Shown here in pieces: positions 26,753 through 33,191 of a DNA stretch of 64,000 nt. The stretch comes from Paenibacillus oenotherae (lineage in GTDB: Bacteria > Bacillota > Bacilli > Paenibacillales > Paenibacillaceae). Within the stretch, counting starts at the first letter, position 1. Each line of letters begins with the position of its first letter. The position numbers and the translations under genes are program-made. The stretch is from contig NZ_JAHZIJ010000006.1 of NCBI RefSeq assembly GCF_019443105.1, positions 211,329 to 275,328 of the forward strand, read 5' to 3'. Below the pieces are notes generated by a model that saw only the letters and a program-made list of their open reading frames with translations, was not told the origin of the DNA and searched no databases.

Positions 26753-27493
26753 TTAGCCGGTAAACTCCTGAACCCATTCACCGCTGTAATAAGCGATACC
26801 TATTTTGGTGTAATTGCTGTTCAGAATATTGGCCCGGTGGCCTGGACTATTCATCCAGTCATTCATAACCTGCTGCGCGCTCTGCTGCCCTTTGGCGATA
26901 TTCTCACCCGCATAACTGTAGGAAATGCCGAACTTCTTCATCATTTCGAATGGAGAGCCATAGGTCGGTGAATTATGGTCGAAATAATTGTTATTATGCA
27001 TATCCTTGGCTTTCGCCATCGCGACATTGGACAAGCTTTGATCCATCGTAAGAGCATTCAGTCCAGCCGAAGAGCGGGCTTGATTGACCAGATCCAGAAC
27101 CTGCTTCTCGAATTGGGAAGACGATGTTGCCGGTTGATTCGACTGATTGTTATTCCCGGCAGGGTTGTTCGTGTTCGGTGTACCGGGATTATAACGGTTT
27201 TGTGTTCCGGGATTGTTCGTGTTCGGTGTTCCCGGGTTATAACGGTTTTGCGTGCCTGGATTGTTCGTTATCGGTAGATATGGGAGAAGATCAGTCCAAT
27301 TTCCCGGCAATTGCTTCGCTCTAATGGTGGATTGCTTAGGCGTTAATGTAGTCGATGACGCTTGGCCGACCGTCGGTCCAGGAGTCGCCACACGATCCGG
27401 TGTAGGCCCCCGATCCTTGTCAATGGTGTTGTAGTTAACAGCAAAAAGTGCTCCTAACAGCAACGCAGCAGCAATTGCAATTATTTTCTTCAA
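26753..27493 (-). CDS. Secreted CAP-domain (SCP/PR1, YkwD-like) protein
   Basis: 246 residues from TTG 27493, with GAGGGTGA upstream. It has an N-terminal signal or anchor helix (IAIAAALLLGALFAVNY), then a low-complexity linker (about 75-120) of Asn-Pro-Gly repeats (NNPGTQNRYNPGTPNT twice), then a CAP domain (about 128-246) with FEKQVLDLVNQARSSAGL, YFDHNSPTYGSPFEMM, SYAGENIAKGQ and MNSPGHRANILNSNYTKIGI. The CAP cavity histidines and glutamate are present. Members are secreted and stress- or sporulation-linked in Bacillales, with unknown activity. Monocistronic. Confidence 0.9.
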   Translation of the reverse strand: MKKIIAIAAALLLGALFAVNYNTIDKDRGPTPDRVATPGPTVGQASSTTLTPKQSTIRAKQLPGNWTDLLPYLPITNNPGTQNRYNPGTPNTNNPGTQNRYNPGTPNTNNPAGNNNQSNQPATSSSQFEKQVLDLVNQARSSAGLNALTMDQSLSNVAMAKAKDMHNNNYFDHNSPTYGSPFEMMKKFGISYSYAGENIAKGQQSAQQVMNDWMNSPGHRANILNSNYTKIGIAYYSGEWVQEFTG

Positions 27494-28743
27494 CGTATAC
27501 TCACCCTCGCCTGCTGAATTTTTAGTATCGCTGGCTCAGTATGCCCGGATTCGAAATCGATTATTTGCATGCGAGTCAAGCACCGGCTAACCTGTGCGAT
27601 TCCGCTGCATAACGACCTTTTGCAGGCTGTTGAAATGGAATGGTTCCTCGCTGGGAGAAGCCAGTCCCCACAGCAACAGCAGCAGACATTACTGAACATT
27701 GCTGCGCAATAGCAGGCTTTTAACCCGTTTCGGCCTGCTGAAGGCCGAATGCCTGCCAGAGCGCAGGCATTTCGCCGTATTTTCCCGACAGCAGCCCGAT
27801 CCGCCATTTATTCCTGCCTCTTCGCAGGCTTTCTGCCTTCAGTGGCACCTTTTCGCCGAAATTCCTGCCCTTTCGCAGGCTTCCCCTCTTTACCATCTGC
27901 GCTCTTTACCATCTGAACTCTTTACCATCTGAACTCTTTACCATCTGGATATGTTGAAGTCAGTCACTGGTTCACGTTTGGAGTCCAGTTGGCGGGAACC
28001 CCCCCGGACTATTCAAAAAACGTGCGAAAAGGCATGCTTTTCCTCATTTCAGCGTGCTGAAGGTCGAATGCCTGCCAGAGCGCAGGCTTTTCGCCATATT
28101 TTCCCGATAGCAGCCCGATCCGCCATTTATTCCTGCCTCTTCGCAGGCTTTCTGCCATCAGTGGCACCTTTTCGCCGAAATTCCTGCCCTTTCGCAGGCT
28201 TCCCCTCTTTACCATCTGCGCTCTTTACCATCTGCGCTCTTTAACATCTGGATATGTTGAAGTCAGTCACTGGTTCACCTTTGAAGTCCAGTTGGCGGGA
28301 AACCCCCCGGACTATTCAAAAAACGTGTGAAAAGGCATGCTTTTCCTCATTTCAGCCTGCTGAAGGCCGAATGCCTGCCAGAGCGCAGGCTTTTCGCCAT
28401 ATTTTCCCGATAGCAGCCCGATCCGCCATTTATTCCTGCCTCTTCGCAGGCTTTCTGCCATCAGTGGCTCCTTTTCGCCGAAATTCCTGCCCTTTCGCAG
28501 GCTTCTCTCCCTTTACCATCTGCGCTCTTTACCATCTGAGATGTTGAAGTCAGTCACACTGGCATACATTTGGAGGCTAGTTGACAGGAACCGTAGACTT
28601 TCTTCGGCATGACTTTCTTCGGCAGCTTCAGCCTGATATCGCAGGTTTTCTGCATCTGCCTCCCCTCTGCCACATAACGAAAGAAGAGACCGCCAGTTGG
28701 CAGCCTCTCCTTAATTCCCTTATAACATACCTTTTTAATCACC
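27494..28743. repeat. Non-coding region with about 300-bp tandem repeats rich in CCTGC/GCAGG hairpins
   Basis: Units: a partial one at about 27725-27950, full ones at 27951-28253 (303 bp) and 28254-28540 (287 bp), and the start of another at 28541. Each unit has an ATGTTGAAGTCAGTCAC start, a GCCTGCCAGAGCGCAGGC hairpin, two further hairpins CCTGCCTCTTCGCAGG and CCTGCCCTTTCGCAGG, and a run of CTCTTTACCATCTG repeats at the end. The 97-residue frames in two units begin alike but differ at the ends, lack ribosome binding sites and resemble no protein. The three-hairpin layout matches the central block of the composite repeat. 27494-27724 holds nothing recognisable. Confidence 0.85.
28686..28711 (-). 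terminator. Terminator after the LiaF-like gene
   Basis: On the minus strand GAGGCTGCC pairs with GGCGGTCTC, followed by TTCTTTC. It lies 33 bp after the stop of the membrane protein gene. Confidence 0.5.
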
Positions 28744-29253
28744 TTACTCCTTATAATGCTCCTTTTTCCGTCCGACCAGCAGCAATGCTCCAATTAGGAG
28801 TATCGCTCCGGCAATAAGCGGTTGGCCTGCCAGATTGTTGAGCAGCACACCGGTAGAGAATACTGCGAAGAACAGCAGGGACAATACAATCAAAATATTA
28901 ATCGGGATCAGCAGCCACTTGTTGCGTCCGCCAAACCAGTAAAGCTCGAACAATCCGACGGCAGCAGCCATAATAAATCCTGGCCACATGTAGCTCCAGC
29001 TGTCGAACAGCATGGAGAACTGGCACACAATTCCGGCTGTAAAGAGAACCCCGCCAGGAACCAGCAATCCGACACCTTTGCGCCCCGTCATGTAGAAATA
29101 CATCCAATGAAAAAACAGTCCGAGCGGTATTACAAACAGGCTTGGCCAGAAATAGGCGAAAATCGTTCCCGGGCCGAACGAGCCTCCGCGGTTCAAAAAC
29201 AAGTACGCCCCCAAGAAAATAAGCAGTGTCCCCAAAATCGTTCTAATCCTCAT
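28744..29253 (-). CDS. LiaF/LiaI-like transmembrane protein (DUF5668-like)
   Basis: 169 residues with five or six hydrophobic helices and no soluble domain. The start MRIRTILGTLLIFLGAYLFLN and the repeated pattern of a Gly-containing helix pair with WP (FAYFWPSLFVIPLGL, YMWPGFIMAAAVGLFELYW) match the membrane part of LiaF/LiaI-type envelope stress proteins. AAGGGAGATG lies 5 bases before the ATG. No liaRS genes are adjacent, so a regulatory role is only a guess. Confidence 0.75.
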   Translation of the reverse strand: MRIRTILGTLLIFLGAYLFLNRGGSFGPGTIFAYFWPSLFVIPLGLFFHWMYFYMTGRKGVGLLVPGGVLFTAGIVCQFSMLFDSWSYMWPGFIMAAAVGLFELYWFGGRNKWLLIPINILIVLSLLFFAVFSTGVLLNNLAGQPLIAGAILLIGALLLVGRKKEHYKE

Positions 29254-29392
29254 GTTACATCTCCCTTATATGTAATCGGAATTCCATTTGTTGAACCCAT
29301 TGTATCACAACAAGTCGGGGCCGAACCTCCTACTATAGGTGAACCGCTTCCTAGACCAAAGTCCAGTATTAACTCACACCCTCGATAGGATA

Positions 29393-29427
29393 GGCAAAAA
29401 AAGAAGATGCCGCCAGCGGCAGCATCT
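29393..29427 (-). terminator. Terminator for the AhpD-like gene
   Basis: On the minus strand GATGCTGCC pairs with GGCGGCATC, followed by a TTCTTTTTTTG run. It lies beyond the tandem repeats, about 250 bp after the stop. Confidence 0.55.
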
Positions 29428-29454
29428 CTCCTCCTCTATTAGAACAGCGCTCAT

Positions 29455-29550
29455 TTGATCTTTCAATCATTTCGGTCATTACGATCATTTCAATCATTTC
29501 AATCATTTCAATCATTTCAATCATTTCGGTCATTTCGGTCATTTCGAACC
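29455..29550. repeat. 9-bp tandem repeat ATTTCAATC
   Basis: About ten units of ATTTCAATC and its variant ATTTCGGTC stand in a row. The unit length differs from the expansion at 4739, but it has the same ATTTC-type flavour. It is non-coding. Confidence 0.85.
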
Positions 29551-29675
29551 ATTCTCGCGTTCCTTCCAATCGTTCCGATCCGTTCGGCAGCAAATGCAGC
29601 AGCTGTGGTCGACCGACCGCCGTTATGCAGCATTCGCAACGTACGCTGGGAGCTGCGCGCAGTGCGAACGCAGTC

Positions 29676-30113
29676 TTATACGGGAATCATTCTAGTTGCT
29701 ATTGCAATGCGATTCCACGCATTGATCGTAACTGCAGCCATAATAATTTCTGAAAGTACGGTTTCATCGAAGTACTGACGCGCTTCGTTATATACTTCGT
29801 CAGAAACATGCCCTTCCGTGACGAGGGTAACAGCTTCTGCCAAAGCCAGCGCCGCTCGCTCCTCCGGAGTGAAGAACGTGGTTTCCCTCCATGCATTGAG
29901 TGCATAGATACGCTGCTCTGTCTCACCCAGCTTGCGCGCATCTAAGGCGTGCATATTGATACAGAAAGCACAGCCATTTATTTGGGAAGCCCGGATTTTT
30001 ATTAATTCCTTCATTTTTTTGTCCAGGCTTGCGGAGCTCACTGCCTTTTCCAATCCTAGCATGCCTTCATAAGCTCGAGCATTTACTTGTTCCATTCTGA
30101 ATCTCGTTTCCAT
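29676..30113 (-). CDS. AhpD-like carboxymuconolactone decarboxylase-family protein
   Basis: 145 residues, one CMD domain. The redox motif EXXXCXXCXXXH is recognisable in ASQINGCAFCINMHALDARKLGE (around residues 45-67), with two cysteines and the following His typical of AhpD-like peroxidase partners. The N-terminal RFRMEQVNARAYEGMLGLE is the usual start. A strong ribosome binding site CAAGGAGG precedes the ATG. It probably acts in thiol or peroxide metabolism as a cytoplasmic trimer or hexamer. Confidence 0.9.
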   Translation of the reverse strand: METRFRMEQVNARAYEGMLGLEKAVSSASLDKKMKELIKIRASQINGCAFCINMHALDARKLGETEQRIYALNAWRETTFFTPEERAALALAEAVTLVTEGHVSDEVYNEARQYFDETVLSEIIMAAVTINAWNRIAIATRMIPV

Positions 30114-30152
30114 CTTGAATTCCTCCTTGTAATGAGTGGTGCGTCGCTTCTT

Positions 30153-30296
30153 TCACTTAACAAGACTGCCGGCACTCATCATTTGTGACACGTTCAGCAA
30201 AAAAAGTTCAAATTGGAATTTCTCATACAGGCAAATGCCATCTTCATGCTCATTTTCTGCCCACTTGTCCAATCTGCAAACAAAGAGTTCCCTCTA
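30153..30296 (-). pseudogene. Possible gene remnant upstream of the AhpD-like gene
   Basis: An open minus-strand frame of about 46 codons ends at TGA 30153-30155. It has no start with a ribosome binding site, but the sequence (CRLDKWAENEHEDGICLYEK) looks protein-like. Family not recognised; it may be chance. Confidence 0.2.
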
Positions 30297-30298
30297 TT

Positions 30299-30661
30299 CT
30301 ATAGCGGTCCTTGTGCCGAAGAATCTTCCTGCTTCAGATCATCCCTCACACTTCCTTTCCACAGAGAAACACCGGATCGATAAGCGGCTCTTCCGGTCAA
30401 ATGACCAGCAACGGGAGCAGTAAGAAATACGAATACGATACCGAGCAGCAGCTTCACGCTGACGTGGTCAAGATAGAGCAGGAAATAAAGAAATGCAGCC
30501 GCCAGTATGAGCAGCACGCCAACGGTCGCACTCTTGGTAGCCGCATGTGATCTCAAGTAAATGTCGGGAAGCCGAATCAAGCCAAAGGCACTTATCGCGC
30601 CAATGCATGCTCCTAGCAGCACAACAGCTCCAATTGCCATTTCACCGATCATCTTCAGCAT
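30299..30661 (-). CDS. mrpG: Na+/H+ antiporter subunit MrpG
   Basis: About 117-124 residues depending on the start; several in-frame ATGs follow a GAGG (30661 is given, 30652 is equally good). Three membrane helices and the motif LIRLPDIYLRSHAATKSATVGVL define the MnhG/MrpG family. It is the last gene of the mrp operon and overlaps the end of mrpF. MrpG is part of the membrane Mrp complex that exchanges cytoplasmic Na+ for protons and supports alkali and salt tolerance. Confidence 0.92.
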   Translation of the reverse strand: MLKMIGEMAIGAVVLLGACIGAISAFGLIRLPDIYLRSHAATKSATVGVLLILAAAFLYFLLYLDHVSVKLLLGIVFVFLTAPVAGHLTGRAAYRSGVSLWKGSVRDDLKQEDSSAQGPL

Positions 30662-30932
30662 CTCCATCCTCAATAATGACTCCCCTTTCTATATATCGCG
30701 TGAGTGCAGTCGTTCCTATAAAGGTTAAAATACCGATGACCAGAATAATGTCCAAATAGGCGGTTGTTCGAAACAGCATGCAAAGAACGGCGATCATCGA
30801 CAGCAGCAGAACACCAATCGTGTCCAGAGCGGCGATCCGGTCAGGGACAGTCGGGCCTTTCAGCAAGCGGTAAAGGCAGCCCAGTATGGCCGCAGCCAAT
30901 ACAGCCAGCGATAGAAGGAGCAGGTTAGACAT
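30642..30932 (-). CDS. mrpF: Na+/H+ antiporter subunit MrpF
   Basis: 96 residues from ATG 30932, which overlaps the TGA of mrpE (TGATG), indicating translational coupling. Three membrane helices; the motif KGPTVPDRIAALDTIGVLLLSMIAV is diagnostic for MrpF. A GGAGG lies 13 bases upstream within mrpE. It lies between mrpE and mrpG in the usual order. Confidence 0.93.
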   Translation of the reverse strand: MSNLLLLSLAVLAAAILGCLYRLLKGPTVPDRIAALDTIGVLLLSMIAVLCMLFRTTAYLDIILVIGILTFIGTTALTRYIERGVIIEDGDAEDDR

Positions 30933-31261
30933 CACGGCCGCGTCACCTCCATAATCGCTTTTTCGAATGATCCTTTAATTTGTTGGGACAAAAGCCCGGC
31001 GTCGCCTATATCCATCGCATGAATGAACAAGGTGCGGCTGTCCCGTGCTACATCCAAAGTCAGCGTGCCGGGCGTCAGACAGATGAGACAGGACAGCAGT
31101 GTGATCTCCCAATCTGATTCCAGCTCCGTCTCAAGTGCGAAAATTCCCGGTCGTACAGCCAGCCTGGGCCGGATAATATGCAGAATGACTGCATAGCTGG
31201 AAATGAACAGCTCTTTGACGAATAGCGCAAGCAGCTTCGCTGTTGCATACAGTTTCTTCAT
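30932..31261 (-). CDS. mrpE: Na+/H+ antiporter subunit MrpE, short form
   Basis: About 109 residues from ATG 31261 (GGAG is 10 bases upstream); a GTG two codons earlier is possible. ALFVKELFISSYAVILHIIRP, RPGIFALETELESDWEITLLSCLICLTPGTLTLDV and FIHAMDIGDAG match MrpE. The family normally has about 158 residues with two further N-terminal helices, and these roughly 48 residues are missing here. As mrpD ends only 8 bp upstream there is no room for them, so the protein is a natural short form or a deletion product. Confidence 0.88.
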   Translation of the reverse strand: MKKLYATAKLLALFVKELFISSYAVILHIIRPRLAVRPGIFALETELESDWEITLLSCLICLTPGTLTLDVARDSRTLFIHAMDIGDAGLLSQQIKGSFEKAIMEVTRP

Positions 31262-31268
31262 ATTCACT

Positions 31269-32858
31269 CTACTCCTTCAAGACAGCATCGATATAAATGG
31301 CCGGATTCATAAGCGTCTCCCCTGCTTCTGCAGTGAAAGAATAGACCCACTCAGAGCCGATCCCCATGGAGATGACGATCAGCAGCAATGCTCCTGAAGC
31401 AAGGACTAGCCGCTTGCGTACTGGCGCCAGCGTTATAGCTCGCGCTGACGTAGAGGCTGAGGCTGGTGCTCGTCGCGTTGACGTAGAGACTGCAGCCGCT
31501 GCTGCTGCCGGCATTAGCGCGAAGCCGGACGATGGCGGCAAGGAAGCCGGCTGAGCCTTCGCTTCTCCCCAGAATGCTGCCATAAATAGGCGAAGCAAGG
31601 AGTAGAGCACGATCAGACTAGTAAGCAGCGACACTGCCGAGAGCCCATAGTATCCGGCACGCAGGCCGCCTTGGATCAGCAGCAGCTTGCCTGCAAATCC
31701 GCTGAGCGGCGGTATCCCTGCAATGGCCAGTGCAGTAAGGAAGAACATCCAGCCAATGGGCGGGCAGCGCTTCATTAAACCTCCCATTTCCTGCAATCGC
31801 CTCGTTCCTGACAGCCCCACTATAATGCCTCCCAGTATAAACAGCAGCGCTTTGGCCGCCATGTCATGCAGAAGATAGAATACCACGCCATTCAATGATT
31901 CCTCTGTGCTTGCTGCCAAGCCAAAAGCGATGAGGCCAACGCTGATGATAACGTTATAATTCAAGATGCGGCCAATATCTGAATAGGCAACCGCGCCAAG
32001 CGCTCCCAGAATCATCGTTGCCCCGGCCATCCAACCAATCCAGCTGTGGGCAGCAGCAGGCTCATGATAGAAAATTAGCGTAAAAGTGCGAATGAGCGCA
32101 TACAGCCCTACCTTCGTCAGCAGCGCCCCGAACAGTGCGGTAACCACAGCCGGAGGCGCACTATAAGAGCCTGGCAGCCAGAAGAACAGGAACAGGCCTG
32201 CTTTGATCGCGAAGACAACCAGGAAGAGTATGGCGATAACGTTCAGCACCCCCTCCTGTCCTGCTTCCGCCACCCTAAGGGATAGATCCGCCATGTTCAG
32301 CGTGCCGACAGTTCCATACAAATAAGCGACGGCTGCAACGAACAAGGTGGAGGATACAATGTTAATGAGCATATATTTCAGTGTTTCCCTTAGCTGGAGC
32401 CGTGTCCCTCCAAGCACAAGCAGCGCGTAGGAGGAAATCAGCATGACCTCGAAGCAGACAAACAGGTTGAACAAATCTCCTGTAAGGAACGACCCGCTGA
32501 CGCCTACAAGCAGGAACTGCAAGAAGGGGTAAAAATAATTGCGCTCCCTCGCCCCGCCGACTGTCCCGAATGCGCAGCACAGACAGCCTATGCTGACCAC
32601 CGAGGTCATCAGCAGAAGCAGCGCTGCGAACATATCCGCAACGAATACGATGCCATAAGGCGGCAGCCATCCTCCCATGTGCAGCGTCTGTATCCCTTCC
32701 GCCTTAACCTGATAGAGAATCAGACAAGCGGATGCAAGATTCAGTACCATGCCAAGTGCGCTGATCCAGCGCTGGGCAATCATTTTATTTTTTAGAAACA
32801 ATAGAATAACACCTGTACTCAAAGGAATTAGCAGAGGCAGAACAAGCAAATTATTCAT
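31269..32858 (-). CDS. mrpD: Na+/H+ antiporter subunit MrpD
   Basis: 529 residues, a NuoN/MrpD-type proton-translocating subunit with about 14 helices. FVCFEVMLISSYALLVLGG carries the conserved Glu of helix 5, and FAIKAGLFLFFWLPGSYSAPP the key Lys of helix 7. Between the last two helices there is an unusual low-complexity insert of about 45 residues rich in Ala, Ser, Thr and Arg (residues about 430-475). It overlaps mrpC by 8 bp. Confidence 0.94.
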   Translation of the reverse strand: MNNLLVLPLLIPLSTGVILLFLKNKMIAQRWISALGMVLNLASACLILYQVKAEGIQTLHMGGWLPPYGIVFVADMFAALLLLMTSVVSIGCLCCAFGTVGGARERNYFYPFLQFLLVGVSGSFLTGDLFNLFVCFEVMLISSYALLVLGGTRLQLRETLKYMLINIVSSTLFVAAVAYLYGTVGTLNMADLSLRVAEAGQEGVLNVIAILFLVVFAIKAGLFLFFWLPGSYSAPPAVVTALFGALLTKVGLYALIRTFTLIFYHEPAAAHSWIGWMAGATMILGALGAVAYSDIGRILNYNVIISVGLIAFGLAASTEESLNGVVFYLLHDMAAKALLFILGGIIVGLSGTRRLQEMGGLMKRCPPIGWMFFLTALAIAGIPPLSGFAGKLLLIQGGLRAGYYGLSAVSLLTSLIVLYSLLRLFMAAFWGEAKAQPASLPPSSGFALMPAAAAAAVSTSTRRAPASASTSARAITLAPVRKRLVLASGALLLIVISMGIGSEWVYSFTAEAGETLMNPAIYIDAVLKE

Positions 32859-33189
32859 CCTCCTCCCCCCTCAGCAGCTCCATATTATCGGTTCCCAGCT
32901 TCCGGTAGGCCTTGTAGGCCAATATGAGGTAAAGTGACGTTACGCCAAAGCTGATGACGATGGATGTCAGAATGAGTGCTTGCGGCAGCGGATCCCCATA
33001 AGCCTCAGCCTCCTCGCCAAGCAGCGGCGGCGCCCCCCTTTTCAAGCGGGACATCGTTAGCAGCAGCAAATGAATGCCGTGCGTCATCAGTGAGGTGCCC
33101 AGAATAATGCGCAGCAAGCTTTTCGACAGAATGAGGTACACACCGACTGTGAATAGAACGCCAATGGCCAGAGACATGTATAATTCCAT
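32851..33189 (-). CDS. mrpC: Na+/H+ antiporter subunit MrpC
   Basis: 112 residues, a NuoK-like subunit with three membrane helices. GVYLILSKSLLRIILG, THGIHLLLLTM and DPLPQALILTSIVISFGVTSLYLIL are the family motifs. It follows mrpA by 2 bp and overlaps mrpD at its end. The acidic C-terminal tail (LLRGEEDE) is encoded in the overlap. Confidence 0.94.
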   Translation of the reverse strand: MELYMSLAIGVLFTVGVYLILSKSLLRIILGTSLMTHGIHLLLLTMSRLKRGAPPLLGEEAEAYGDPLPQALILTSIVISFGVTSLYLILAYKAYRKLGTDNMELLRGEEDE

Positions 33190-33191
33190 CG

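Larger units (their letters stand above)
29254..29675. other. Intergenic region with terminator and tandem repeats
   Basis: 422 bp without a supported gene. It holds the upstream region of the LiaF-like gene, a terminator of the AhpD-like gene (29393-29427) and a 9-bp tandem repeat (29455-29550). The plus-strand frame that reads through it is a shadow of the opposite gene. Confidence 0.6.

Noticed and set aside
27725-28560. Regular repeats resembling a CRISPR locus, and two 97-residue frames as duplicated proteins
   Set aside because: Units are about 300 bp without spacers. The frames lack ribosome binding sites, differ at the ends through frame shifts, and are Cys/Phe/Ser-rich in a way explained by the hairpin DNA.
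28822-29388. 188-residue plus-strand frame ending in a proline-rich tail
   Set aside because: Most of it is antisense to the LiaF-like membrane gene, which has a good start site and membrane helices; the tail lies in the promoter region.
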